Counted from the first letter of the stretch, positions 37,600 to 50,407 are shown. The stretch is 64,000 bases of DNA from Shewanella algidipiscicola (GCF_003605125.1 NZ_QPQT01000009.1:62001-126000); one strand, 5' to 3'. Program-made: numbers and translations. Notes: generated from the sequence alone by a model not told the origin.

Positions 37600-38350
37600 C
37601 CATAATGATTTTACGGCTAGACCTTCCTTGACAAGGATGTCACGGCAGAGCCTGCAGGGATTGTACTTGAACAACATCCCTGTTTAAGAGCCAGTTCGGC
37701 ATCCATGCCTCTCGTTCGTTGGCTCGAAGCAGCGCTTCACTCTCCGTGTCACAGCAGTACCTGCACGAAAGGCCTGCGGCAAGCAATTGATTAACCATGA
37801 AGCTATGGTTTAAAGCGCCCCTCCTAGTAGCTGAATCAGTTAGATGCTTAAACAACAAAATGAAGTAACACATTCTCTCACCGCACCAAAAGTGTTGCTG
37901 ACACATAAGCCCACCGCAGGTGATAGATAACAGTGAAGGTGCGACCTTCAAACACACTAAATCAATAACAAAGCCTCCAAAACCTCCCACAAGGTCAAAT
38001 CGAAGAGATGGATAACCCAGTGTAAACACATTTTTGACCTTCCGAGGCATGGATGCCGAGGCAGAGCTCACAAGGACGTGCTCGTAGCGTGTCAAAAATG
38101 TGTTTGCACATAAGCCCACCGCAGGTGATAGATAACAGCGAAGGTGCGACCTTCAAACACACTAAATCAATAACAAAGCCTCCAAAACCTCTCACAAGGT
38201 AAATCGAAGAGAGCTAATAACCCTGTGCAGATGCGGCTGCGGACGTTGATGGCAGGGATGCCATCGTCGAGCCTCCACGGACGGATTTACGGCGTGGAGC
38301 AGAAGTATCTGCACATTCCCCGCCGGACAGGCGATTGATAACCATGAAAG
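37600..38350 (-). repeat. palindromic repeat array 3 (inverted)
   Basis: Units on the minus strand, that is, opposite to arrays 1 and 2. From right to left they are an A-type unit (38350-38155), a B-type unit (38154-37948), a decayed unit, and a class C segment (37790-37620) that matches the insert in array 1. Hairpins with loop GGA on the plus strand are at 37629-37642, 38046-38057, 38069-38080 and 38248-38265. No gene is seen between 37550 and 38526. The last 170 bases hold the holC upstream region. Confidence 0.88.
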
Positions 38351-38526
38351 CTAACGAAACAGTTGGCTCGCTAACCCCTAAAAGGCCTTGGCCAACAAAA
38401 CCCCAATATTACCCAATTTGTTATTCGACAAATCCCCTCCCCCTCTGGTTTAACAACTCACTTTTAGTGTAAAATCTCCCCTTTCGTCAATCATCAAGTC
38501 AGACTCAGCCAACATAGAGCCAGATA

Positions 38527-39009
38527 ATGCCAAACGCCCTGTTTTACCTGATGCCGCAAACACTTCCTAAAGCTGGGCAACCTGCTGTCGCAGCAGCTAC
38601 GGTGACATCGGCGCTCGATGATGTTTACCGTTTGGCGTGTCAACTTGCGCAGCAAGCGTTTGCTTGCCAGCAATTGGTGTATATTCATTGCAACGATCAG
38701 CAGCAAGCCTATGCCATTGACGAAATATTATGGCAATTTGAGCCAACAGCATTCGTGCCCCACAACCTAAAAGGTGAAGGGCCAACGGGCGGCGCGCCAG
38801 TGGAAATTGGCTTTGATAAGCTCGGCCCCAATAAAAATCGTCATCTTCTGATAAATCTTGCAGACCAAGCGCCGCAATTTGCGGTAAACTTTGGCCAGAT
38901 TATCGACTTCGTTGCTAACGATGCAGCCATGAAAGCGACCGCCCGCGATCGCTATCGTCAGTATCGCCAGTTAGGGATCCCCCTGACGACCCAACAACCA
39001 ATTAATTAG
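38527..39009 (+). CDS. holC: DNA polymerase III subunit chi
   Basis: A 160-residue protein beginning MPNALFYLMPQTL. It has the HolC features LACQLAQQAFACQQLVYIHC, AYAIDEILWQFEPTAFVPHN and RHLLINLADQAP. Chi binds SSB and, with psi, links the clamp loader to primed DNA. It lies 19 bases upstream of valS, as in most gammaproteobacteria. It is a little longer than the 147 residues of E. coli because of a segment near residues 14-28. Confidence 0.88.
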   Translation: MPNALFYLMPQTLPKAGQPAVAAATVTSALDDVYRLACQLAQQAFACQQLVYIHCNDQQQAYAIDEILWQFEPTAFVPHNLKGEGPTGGAPVEIGFDKLGPNKNRHLLINLADQAPQFAVNFGQIIDFVANDAAMKATARDRYRQYRQLGIPLTTQQPIN

Positions 39010-39028
39010 TTGAGAAGCACACGCTCCT

Positions 39029-41929
<2,901 letters not shown>

Positions 41930-42018
41930 CCCCGTTTGCGAGCTACAAGGTTTTAAGGCTGGAAGGTCTGAAGACTTGAAGACTTGAAGACATAGATAGC
42001 AATAACCGCTTAACAAGA

Positions 42019-42044
42019 AAGGCAGTCATAAGACTGCCTTTTTT
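42019..42044 (+). terminator. Rho-independent terminator after valS
   Basis: AAGGCAGTC-ATAA-GACTGCCTT followed by T run. Confidence 0.88.
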
Positions 42045-42122
42045 ATTGTCGACATTTTTATTGCCTAACGCCTTTATGGCTTAAGTCTAAAGCTATGGCG
42101 TTAGAGGTTGAGCCAAAAAGGC

Positions 42123-43844
42123 TCACACCTTGTAATAAGCAATCTCTTGCGCCATCGACTCGGCCAGCTTTGCCAACTCTTGGGTCGCGGCATTGCTTTG
42201 TTCGGCGCCTGCGGCGGTCTGCTCTGCAATATCATTGATGCTGGTGATATTAATATTAATCTCTTCGGTTACCGCACTTTGCTCTTCTGATGCGGTAGCA
42301 ATTTGTGCATTTAAGCCATTGATCTGCTCAATACTTTGCATAATTTGCTGCAGCGCATTACCCACCAGGTGCGACTTATCGACACTTAATTTAACCTGCT
42401 CGGTGCCGCGTTCCATCATCACCATAGAGTCTTTAGCCCCCTGCTGCAGACGCTGGATCATCTTTTGGATCTCTTCGGTCGAATCCTGTGTGCGCCTCGC
42501 AAGCGAGCGCACCTCATCGGCTACCACGGCAAAACCACGCCCCTGCTCACCCGCTCGCGCAGCCTCAATCGCCGCATTCAGTGCCAGTAAATTAGTTTGC
42601 TCAGATATGGCTTGGATCACTTCAATCACGCTGCCAATCTCATTTGAATGCTGTGATAGCAGGGTCATCGCCTGACTGGCACCTTCAAGCTCGGTGGCCA
42701 AGGTCTGGATCACCGCCATGCTCTCATTGACCACGGTTTGACCATGGTGAGCCGCGTCATTGGCGGCTGCGGATACATGGGCTGCTTCGGATGCATTGGC
42801 TGCAACTTCGCGAACGGTAGCGGTAAATTCATGTATCGCTGCGGCGACCTGTTGGGTTTGCTGCTGTTGTTCAACCACACTACGCTGGGTTTGAGTCACC
42901 ACCACAGAGTTTTCTTCAGCAGCGCTGGCCAGTTGCGCTGTCGACCCATGGGCATTTTGTACCACCTGCTGAAACCTAGCGGCTATCCGATTGACATAAT
43001 TGGCTATATGGGCAAACTCATCATCGCCCCCTAACGCGATACGCTGGGTTAAATCACCACTAGCAATATCATCGGCGGTCTGTTCAAGTTGTACAACCGA
43101 CTGATTTACTCTGCGAATAATCAGCGTGGCACTGAATACGATCACTAACATACTGATACTGGAAAAAAGCACCACTAACAGAATATACAGTGCCATATTG
43201 TCTTGAAATGTTTCATAGCTAAGCTCGCCTTCATTAATTTGCAGGTTTAAAAAAGCCTGCGCTTGGCGGGTGATCTCGCTCAACATGGGATTAATTTGGG
43301 TGAGTAATATATGATTCGATTGCGTATAGTCGCCTTGGCTGAGCGCGGCGATGGCGGGGTTAAAACCCGCACTCGTCACTTTATCCAGTGAGGTGGCCAG
43401 CTGCTGTACTAACTCATGCTCTTTTGGAGCTAAATCTGAGGCTAAGATTTCGTTATCGACCACATCATGCAAGCGTGCCAGCATCGCTTGGCTATCTTCA
43501 ACATGCTGACTCGCAGGATGATTGTGCATGGTAGCAAATTCACTCGAAGGATCATGCTGAAACCCCAGTAATAAGGCACTGCGCGCCCCTTCTAAGGCAT
43601 TTAAAATTTTACCGGCGCGAATACTGTGCTGCATGCCTTGGCTGTATAAGTCGCTGATGGAGTCGCCCGCATCTTGCATACCGGTTATCCCCTTATAACC
43701 CAATAGAGAAAAAGAGAGGATGACTAAAAACACATTAAGCTTTAATTGAAAGCGAACCGATTTAAAACGCTCGAAAAAGCCATGAGTTTGAGATGGCGTA
43801 GCCTGTGTAGTGGCTTGCAACGATTCATTTTTTAACCTAGACAT
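42123..43844 (-). CDS. methyl-accepting chemotaxis protein
   Basis: A 573-residue transmembrane receptor. The first membrane segment is at about residues 36-54, the periplasmic four-helix-bundle-type domain follows to about 200, and the second segment is at 200-223 ([20 protein letters not shown]). Then come a HAMP domain and a signalling domain with the hairpin tip [18 protein letters not shown]. The start at 43844 is chosen over longer ones because GAGGAAAATAGGT precedes it. The ligand is unknown. It stands as a single gene. Confidence 0.88.
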   Translation of the reverse strand: MSRLKNESLQATTQATPSQTHGFFERFKSVRFQLKLNVFLVILSFSLLGYKGITGMQDAGDSISDLYSQGMQHSIRAGKILNALEGARSALLLGFQHDPSSEFATMHNHPASQHVEDSQAMLARLHDVVDNEILASDLAPKEHELVQQLATSLDKVTSAGFNPAIAALSQGDYTQSNHILLTQINPMLSEITRQAQAFLNLQINEGELSYETFQDNMALYILLVVLFSSISMLVIVFSATLIIRRVNQSVVQLEQTADDIASGDLTQRIALGGDDEFAHIANYVNRIAARFQQVVQNAHGSTAQLASAAEENSVVVTQTQRSVVEQQQQTQQVAAAIHEFTATVREVAANASEAAHVSAAANDAAHHGQTVVNESMAVIQTLATELEGASQAMTLLSQHSNEIGSVIEVIQAISEQTNLLALNAAIEAARAGEQGRGFAVVADEVRSLARRTQDSTEEIQKMIQRLQQGAKDSMVMMERGTEQVKLSVDKSHLVGNALQQIMQSIEQINGLNAQIATASEEQSAVTEEININITSINDIAEQTAAGAEQSNAATQELAKLAESMAQEIAYYKV

Positions 43845-44192
43845 ACCTATTTTCCTCGACTCACCCATATTCAAAAATAACAGATAGCTGATGATGTATG
43901 TACAGGCTTATCTGCATAACACACGCGGTATTTACTCCCTTGGAGGGAGAGCAATGCCATCAATTCCCCCCAATATTATTAACAATTATCATCATAAAAA
44001 ACAATGTTTTATACCTAAAAAGTAATACTAATGACGGATAAAAACCCTAAATATCACGGCAGTAATAATTTAATCAGCGTCAAAAAATACAGTTAAGCAT
44101 TGTTTTTATTGGTTAATTCACATTAAAACTGCTTTATCATTTCAATACCATCACAATGGCGCCTAAATGAATGGCGCCTAAATGATCATAGA
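43845..44192. other. AT-rich 348-base gap
   Basis: No gene seen. It probably holds the promoters of the chemotaxis receptor (minus) and of the small lipoprotein (plus). Confidence 0.5.
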
Positions 44193-44392
44193 ATGTTAAT
44201 GGTGAAACAATGGTTACCCCTACTCGTATTGGGATTGATGGTTTGTGGTGGCGAAGAAAACACCGCCCCTAGCCCACCAGACAGTGGCACAGGTGGTATT
44301 ATCCCGCCTACGCCCCACCTACCACACCGGCTCCTGAGCCTAATCCTAATCCAGTACCAAACCCTGAACCAGAGCCCCTAATCCTAAGCTAG
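44193..44392 (+). pseudogene. small Pro-rich lipoprotein, apparently frameshifted
   Basis: The first frame gives a signal peptide with the lipobox LMVCGG and continues SPPDSGTGGIIPPTP; it then turns into a composition unlike the start (HLPHRLLSLILIQ) and stops at 44381. Shifting by one base near 44310 gives a continuous Pro/Asn/Glu tail, PEPNPNPVPNPEPEP, ending at 44392. That is what a cell-surface linker would look like. A one-base indel (or a sequencing error) is therefore likely. Either ATG, 44193 or 44199, could be the start. Confidence 0.5.
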
Positions 44393-44684
44393 CCCGCCCT
44401 TGAAGATAATCACTTTGGTTTTTAGGACGAAATTTAGGTAAAGTGTGCCACGACATCACAAGCCATTAGCGCAATATCAACATCGTTGCGTATAAAACAA
44501 CAATAAAGAGTGCCCATCACATTACATAAACACATGCTTTACTGATGATAAAAAATGAGCCGATAAACATTAAGATAACGCTTTATTTTAATTGCGAAAA
44601 TAACAATACCGCAGCCGTTCATTTTAGCCATTAGTCAACAGCACGCCATTAATGGGACTGGGATAAGAATTAAGAAGGAAAGGT

Positions 44685-46220
44685 ATGAGCGATTCCAACA
44701 ATACTTATGCAGATAATGACCTGCGTGAAGTGAAACAGCTGGGTATGTGGGCCTCCATTGCCAGCTTAAGTTATATTTTTTGGATTGTCGGCGGCATGGA
44801 GCTGGTAGAGCGTATCGCTTACTACGGCGTCAAAGCCAGTGCTGGCCTATATGCCAAAGCGCCGGTGTCTGAAGGCGGTTTGGGCATTAGCTTGCACGAC
44901 TATGGCGTTATCATCTCTATTTGGGCCTTGATGCAAACCTTTATTCCTGTGTTTACCGGGGGCATTTCCGATCGGGTCGGTTATAAGGAAACGATTTTCG
45001 CCTCCACCCTAATTAAAATAGGCGGCTATTTAGTGATGGCCTTATTCCCCAATTTCTGGGGGTTCCTATTTGGTGCCATGTTATTAGCAGGTGGTACCGG
45101 CATCTTTAAGCCCGGTATTCAAGGCACCTTAGTGCTATCGACGGGGAGGCAAAACACCTCAATGGCGTGGGGGATTTTTTATCAGGTCGTCAACATCGGT
45201 GGTTTCTTAGGGCCCCTCGTTGCCGTGCATATGCGCCAGCTCTCTTGGGACAATGTGTTTTATGCTTGCGCCGCGATTATTTCGCTCAACTTTCTCTTTT
45301 TATTGGCCTATAAAGAGCCGGGGAAAGATGAGCGTTTAGCGCGTAACCTTCAGATAAAAAATGGTGAAGTGACGCAACAAGCCCTATGGAAAGACGCTTG
45401 GCATGAACTTAAAAAACCGGTAGTGATCTACTATATGTTGGTGTTTGCTGGTTTCTGGTTTCTGTTTAACTCGTTATTTGATGTGCTGCCTATCCACATT
45501 GCCGAATGGGTCGATACTAGCGTGATTGTTACCAGTTTGTTTGGCCCTGAGGGCACCTCAAACGGAATATTGCAGTTCTGGCTCGGGCTCGATAACAGCG
45601 GCACTAAGGTGATGCCAGAAGGCATGCTTAACCTTAACGCGGGTATGATCATGACCAGTTGCTTCTTAGTCGCAGCGCTGACCGCTAAATACCGTATCAC
45701 CACCGCCATGTTAGGTGGCTGCTTATTGAGTATCTTAGCCTTTGTATTTATTGGTGCGACCAATGCGGCCTGGATGATTGTACTGGCCATCGCCATGTTT
45801 TCTTTCGGTGAGATGATGATTAGCCCGAAAAAGAACGAGTTTATGGGCAACATCGCCCCCGAAGGTAAAAAAGCCATGTATTTAGGCTTTGTGATGCTCC
45901 CCCAAGGGATAGGCTGGGGATTGGAAGGCTATTTTGGCCCTAAATTATATGAAATTTACGCCTCAAAAGAGATCTTCTCCAGAGAGCTATTAGCTGAGCG
46001 CGGCATGAGTGTGAACGATGTGGCGGCGATCCCACAGGGTGAAGCCTTCACCACGTTGGTGAGCTATACCGGCGAGTCGGCGCAATCGCTCACCACCTTA
46101 CTGTATAACACTCACAATATCGGTATGGCGTGGTATATCATCGCGGCAATCGGCACCATTTCGGCTGTGGGGATTTTCCTTTACGGTAAATGGCTACTTA
46201 AATTACAACAAAGTCAGTAG
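44685..46220 (+). CDS. POT-family proton-dependent oligopeptide transporter
   Basis: A 511-residue polytopic protein of the POT/PTR group. The proton-coupling motif ExxERxxYY is seen as MELVERIAYYGV on helix 1 (about residues 39-47), with FIPVFTGGISDRVGYKE in the loop 2-3 region and GTGIFKPGIQGTL later. It imports di- and tripeptides with protons across the inner membrane. It has a longer C-terminal half with an inserted loop (about residues 295-325) common in Shewanella-type homologues. Ribosome binding site AAGAAGGAAAGG. A terminator follows. Confidence 0.86.
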   Translation: MSDSNNTYADNDLREVKQLGMWASIASLSYIFWIVGGMELVERIAYYGVKASAGLYAKAPVSEGGLGISLHDYGVIISIWALMQTFIPVFTGGISDRVGYKETIFASTLIKIGGYLVMALFPNFWGFLFGAMLLAGGTGIFKPGIQGTLVLSTGRQNTSMAWGIFYQVVNIGGFLGPLVAVHMRQLSWDNVFYACAAIISLNFLFLLAYKEPGKDERLARNLQIKNGEVTQQALWKDAWHELKKPVVIYYMLVFAGFWFLFNSLFDVLPIHIAEWVDTSVIVTSLFGPEGTSNGILQFWLGLDNSGTKVMPEGMLNLNAGMIMTSCFLVAALTAKYRITTAMLGGCLLSILAFVFIGATNAAWMIVLAIAMFSFGEMMISPKKNEFMGNIAPEGKKAMYLGFVMLPQGIGWGLEGYFGPKLYEIYASKEIFSRELLAERGMSVNDVAAIPQGEAFTTLVSYTGESAQSLTTLLYNTHNIGMAWYIIAAIGTISAVGIFLYGKWLLKLQQSQ

Positions 46221-46265
46221 TTTAAGTGTTTCACACCTGATGATTTACAGGTTGTGATTGACATA

Positions 46266-46291
46266 AAAAGGGGCCGTATTCGCCCCTTTTT
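46266..46291 (+). terminator. Rho-independent terminator after the POT gene
   Basis: AAAAGGGGC-CGTATTC-GCCCCTTTTT. Confidence 0.88.
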
Positions 46292-46383
46292 ACCTCCACA
46301 GCTCATCGATGTATTCTGACTGATGTCAGCACTCCTACTCACTAAGTATCCCAGCGGCTCTCTATATTTTTTGCCATGATACC

Positions 46384-46656
46384 TAGGGCCTGTTGATCTT
46401 TGCGGGTTGAATGTTGTTCGAGACAAAAACGTTATAATCGAGGCGAGTGGATTGCAGTCTAGTCATCTAAGCAAAATTCACTTAACAAAGAGTAAAACGT
46501 TTTTAGCCGAACCCTTCGGGCAGCGTTTGTTGGGTATTTCTCCTGCGTTCTCAGCTTTTTTATGTAGAATAACTACACCACAAAGCTTCTGCCTTTGCCT
46601 TGTATAAATACCCAACCATTCACTGCAAAACAACCTTAAAAGATCAACAGCCCCTA
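46384..46656. mobile_element. MITE-like element, copy 2 (273 bp)
   Basis: Same terminal inverted repeats and interior as 13572-13838, with scattered substitutions and a small insertion near 46590. The left end is TAGGGCCTGTTGATCTTT and the right end AAAGATCAACAGCCCCTA. It is intergenic, between the POT and decaheme cytochrome genes. The rest of the 46292-46853 stretch shows no gene. Confidence 0.85.
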
Positions 46657-46853
46657 GGGTATAAAATTAAATCGCGGGCTCATATTCATGACCTTATCGG
46701 CAACTCCCCTACGTTGTATTACTCCCTAAGTCGCCGCATTAAGTGATTACCAATGCGTGAATATCTGCTCACTTAATCAATTGAGTAGGCATAAACTACC
46801 GCACGCTAAATGCTCACTTTCAACCATAGAAACCGGCTATAAAAACGAGCCAT

Positions 46854-46878
46854 AAAAAAGGGGACCGCGTAGGTCCCC
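46854..46878 (-). terminator. Rho-independent terminator after the decaheme cytochrome gene
   Basis: On the minus strand GGGGACC-TACGC-GGTCCCC followed by TTTTTT. Confidence 0.9.
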
Positions 46879-46967
46879 AAAAACTGCGTTATCTCAGTGA
46901 GCTATTAGCAGGGATGAGCCCACTTAACGAGATTTATTGTTATGGCTATCTTGGGTACACATACCTG

Positions 46968-49268
46968 TTAGTGAGCGCCTCCCATATGAACCTTATCAAT
47001 ACCATAAGTCTTACCTTCAGCGTGACAAGTTGCACAAGACTCAACGGGAAGATTGGCCGTATTATCGGGTGAGCCATCCACTGTCGCACCATTACTCTTG
47101 AAGTGAGCCTTAGCCGCTTCTGAAGAGTGGGCATGACAGGTACGACATGCTTCAGCTGTTGGGCTAATAAACTCGGTAGCACCGGCATTAACAGCAATTG
47201 CGCGTTTACCTGAAGCTAACCCACCATCGGCGGCAAATAAACTAACACCATCTTTATGACAAGCAGTACATTCAGTGGCAACGGCAGGGTAACCAACAGT
47301 TTCCAAATCAGAGTTTAAGTGAATGGCGGGGAAGCCACGGTTGTCATCCCAAAGACCGCTATGGAATCTATGTGCTACAGCAAACAGGTCGCGAGTACTA
47401 TATTTTAATCCCTCAACAGTCTTAAAGATTGGCTTACCATCGGCATCCACTTCATCACTCTTATATTCGACAATTGGGTGATATGAACCGCCCCAAGTAC
47501 TATTGTGACAACCTACACACTGGTCGAAGCGTTCATTACCGTAATGCTTAGCAATACCTAAAGATGTGTGACAAGCATTACATTTAGCTTCATCAGCAGT
47601 CACGCGCTCTGGTACGGCGAAACGAGAAGGTATTGCACCACTTCCGTCGGCATTAGCAAGGTTCCAGTAGGTGGGCTCCATAGTAATAGCAAGATACTCT
47701 ATCGCGGTAGAGGCATCTGCACATGGCGCTAACTTACCTTTTGCATCAGTACAGACAGAGAAACGAGGCGTAATGGCAATACTCTTTCCATCGAGATTGA
47801 ATTCTCCTTGTTGAGTCACCACCAGCTTACCACCGGCTGCGACTACGCCATTAAGGAACACCGAACCACTAGTGTAATAAGTACCATCGGCATCAACCCA
47901 ACCCGTCTTCATCTCATCATACTTAGTATAATTTGTGAATTCGAAGCCATCGGCAACAGGAGTACCATCGACAGTCACATCAAAGGTCACAACTATTTCA
48001 TCAAGATCTGCCGTTGCACTTTCAGTATAAGCAACTGAACTCACTGCAATCTCAATAGAATCGGTTGCCATGGCTCTAACACCCACTTTATGGGCAACTG
48101 CTGGGCTGAGTCCACCAACATGGCAGGTCATACAGGCTGAATCATCTGCTTGTGGTAATTGATATTCAGAGTGGCCTTCACCGGTTTCAAAGTTAACGGT
48201 AACGTGACAGCCCACACACGCTTCACGGTAGACATTAGCATTCCACTGCTCACCGTTATCATGACATGCGGTACATTCGTTCAGCTCCGCAGGAAAGTGG
48301 ATCTCGCCAAACTCATCTAACGCATCCCCTTTTAACACGCCCCAATCTGCAAGGTGACCACCCGCGTGAATGGTGTGGATCATGGCATTGAAGTTAGGGT
48401 TATAACCTTTTTCAGGATCGTTTTGATCGGCGGCATATGCTGGATTATGACACGCGACACAGTTTTCAACTTTTTGATAGTTGTGATGAGCACCAATATT
48501 GGCAATGCGCATATCGCTGTCACCATAGCCTTTCAGCTCACTGTGACACTGAATACACGCGGCATTAGATACCGCATCTTTGGTCGACACGGCTAACTCA
48601 CCCGTGGCTGGAATGAAGTCCAGCGGAGCCGAGAGTAACTTATCTGAGATATCCTCACCGCTTGCGTCAGTCACATCATAGCTACGGATCATCACCCTAA
48701 ACAGGCTATTAGGATCGCCTGCGGCAGAGACAACAGGAGCATTTCCATCGTGTGTCCAAGTACCGGTATAGCTACCTGGGTTGGCAGGATCTTCAACTAA
48801 GGTACACGCATCGACTTCTGCGCCGCCACGAGCCGTGGCTTTACCCGTCAATGTACAGTACATACTCGAGCCAAACTCATTAACTAACGCGTTGTTTGAC
48901 CACAACATGGGCGCGCCAACATCGGTAGTGTTGACCACTTCATTGGTGACATATAAGGCTATCTTGTCTAAGCCAGTAAAAGGTACCTCTTCTCCTTTTG
49001 CATTTTTGCCGGTCACATCGAATTTAAGGCTAAAAGCCTCTGTGCCCACAACGACGATATCGGCAGGTTGTAAGGTTAGCATGAAGTCTGCTGCTGAATT
49101 GACCGTCTTCACAACAGACCCAGCTGGAGTTCCTGGGGTTCCAGGTGTTCCCGGCGTACCAGGGGTGCCAGGTGCACCGTCTTGACCATCATCACCATCG
49201 CTACATGCACTCACACCAATGGCACACATGAGTGCCACGGCTAATAATGTTGTTTTATTTTTTTTCAT
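46968..49268 (-). CDS. decaheme c-type cytochrome, OmcA/MtrC family, lipoprotein
   Basis: A 766-residue cell-surface cytochrome. Ten CxxCH heme sites are visible (CIQCH, CVACH, CTACH, CVGCH, CMTCH, then after a beta-rich domain CNACH, CVGCH, CTACH, CRTCH, CATCH). This five-plus-five plan around split-barrel domains is that of MtrC/OmcA. The N terminus has a lipobox (GVSAC) and then a collagen-like linker of repeated Gly-Thr-Pro. It would pass electrons from an outer-membrane conduit to metals or other acceptors. No MtrA/MtrB partner genes are in the window. The start at 49268 is set by AAGGGA upstream. Confidence 0.9.
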   Translation of the reverse strand: MKKNKTTLLAVALMCAIGVSACSDGDDGQDGAPGTPGTPGTPGTPGTPAGSVVKTVNSAADFMLTLQPADIVVVGTEAFSLKFDVTGKNAKGEEVPFTGLDKIALYVTNEVVNTTDVGAPMLWSNNALVNEFGSSMYCTLTGKATARGGAEVDACTLVEDPANPGSYTGTWTHDGNAPVVSAAGDPNSLFRVMIRSYDVTDASGEDISDKLLSAPLDFIPATGELAVSTKDAVSNAACIQCHSELKGYGDSDMRIANIGAHHNYQKVENCVACHNPAYAADQNDPEKGYNPNFNAMIHTIHAGGHLADWGVLKGDALDEFGEIHFPAELNECTACHDNGEQWNANVYREACVGCHVTVNFETGEGHSEYQLPQADDSACMTCHVGGLSPAVAHKVGVRAMATDSIEIAVSSVAYTESATADLDEIVVTFDVTVDGTPVADGFEFTNYTKYDEMKTGWVDADGTYYTSGSVFLNGVVAAGGKLVVTQQGEFNLDGKSIAITPRFSVCTDAKGKLAPCADASTAIEYLAITMEPTYWNLANADGSGAIPSRFAVPERVTADEAKCNACHTSLGIAKHYGNERFDQCVGCHNSTWGGSYHPIVEYKSDEVDADGKPIFKTVEGLKYSTRDLFAVAHRFHSGLWDDNRGFPAIHLNSDLETVGYPAVATECTACHKDGVSLFAADGGLASGKRAIAVNAGATEFISPTAEACRTCHAHSSEAAKAHFKSNGATVDGSPDNTANLPVESCATCHAEGKTYGIDKVHMGGAH

Positions 49269-49435
49269 CGCCATATCCCTTTCTAGGTATTTGCTGCTAT
49301 TGCAGTTACCCAAATATAAGGGAGAGAAACTAAATTGTTAGTAAATTGTGCTCGAGTTGTGACTGCAATTTATAGATTCATGAATGGAAATTTCGAAATC
49401 TGCAACGGTAAATTTCAATATACAGAACTGACATT

Positions 49436-50407
49436 TCACTCAGGATGACTAGCAAGTAATTGCTTGAGTAATTGAATAATTAACTCACGTTGCTCGATTG
49501 AGTAACGCCGATATTCCAGCGCGTTTTCGATCAGCAGGTATTGCGGTGACATGCTATCGCCATGCAAGCGTTGCACCTGTTCACTGGGTAACGGTATCAC
49601 TTTGATACCAGGTAAGGCGCTGCAGATCTGCGCCTCAGAGTAAGGTAAGAATGACAAAGACCCCATGGTCAGCAGGTGACTATACCATTCATCTCGACAG
49701 CTGACTCTGTCGATACCATCGAGAGGGATCCCCGCTTGGCGGGCAAACACTTCTAATGGATCGATTTTGTCATTAAAGCCCTTGCCATTTAGGCACAGAA
49801 ACGGATATTGGCAGATGGACTCTAAGGTAAGTTGTGAGCTTACCTCCCAAACAGCATGCCTCTCTTGAGCCGCAACACACAGGCGTGATAACCCCCCAAC
49901 CGACTCAATACTGAGCGCATGCTCGCTATCGGCGGCAAAGGCGATGCCCATATCAAGCTCGCCATTATGGATTAAGTCAGCCGATTCACAGTCCCAAGCC
50001 ACAAACTGTAATCGCCCCATTAATTGTTGATGCTCACTTTGTGAAAAAGCTAACGATAAGCTGGCTAAAATACTGGGGATCACCGCCACTTTGAGGCTAT
50101 CTCGGCTTGGCTCACAACTTTGATCGGCCACCGATTGCTCTATTTTTAAGACCGCATCACAAAACTGACAGACAGGCTCGTATAAAAACTCCGCCATGGG
50201 AGTGGGCTTTAACCCCAGTTGACGCCGATAAAACAACTCATCATCAAAGGTTGCACGTAACATATTCAAACAACGGCTAATTTTAGGCGCTGATACATTA
50301 AGTTGTTTGGCGGCGACGTTGGCGTGTCCGGTTTGAAAGATCACCTTAAACACCATCAAGCAGAACACATCGAGCTCACTGATTTTTTTTAAGGTTTGAC
50401 TGGTCAT
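49436..50407 (-). CDS. LysR-family transcriptional regulator
   Basis: A 323-residue LysR-type regulator with an N-terminal winged helix (VFKVIFQTGHANVAAKQLNVSAPKISRCLNML in parts) and a periplasmic-binding-protein-like effector domain from about residue 100. It is encoded just upstream of the decaheme cytochrome gene in the same direction, with 167 bases between. It may regulate that gene, but this is inference. The recognition helix reads SAPKISRCL rather than the more usual SQPAVSRQI. Confidence 0.8.
   Translation of the reverse strand: MTSQTLKKISELDVFCLMVFKVIFQTGHANVAAKQLNVSAPKISRCLNMLRATFDDELFYRRQLGLKPTPMAEFLYEPVCQFCDAVLKIEQSVADQSCEPSRDSLKVAVIPSILASLSLAFSQSEHQQLMGRLQFVAWDCESADLIHNGELDMGIAFAADSEHALSIESVGGLSRLCVAAQERHAVWEVSSQLTLESICQYPFLCLNGKGFNDKIDPLEVFARQAGIPLDGIDRVSCRDEWYSHLLTMGSLSFLPYSEAQICSALPGIKVIPLPSEQVQRLHGDSMSPQYLLIENALEYRRYSIEQRELIIQLLKQLLASHPE

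Noticed and set aside
37640..38119. 159-codon minus-strand frame in array 3, and shorter frames in arrays 1 and 2
   Set aside because: Made of palindromic repeat units with conserved hairpins; no ribosome binding sites and no consistent protein between copies.
42193..42675. 160-codon plus-strand reading frame opposite the chemotaxis receptor
   Set aside because: Mirror of the conserved signalling domain; composition is typical of an antisense frame.
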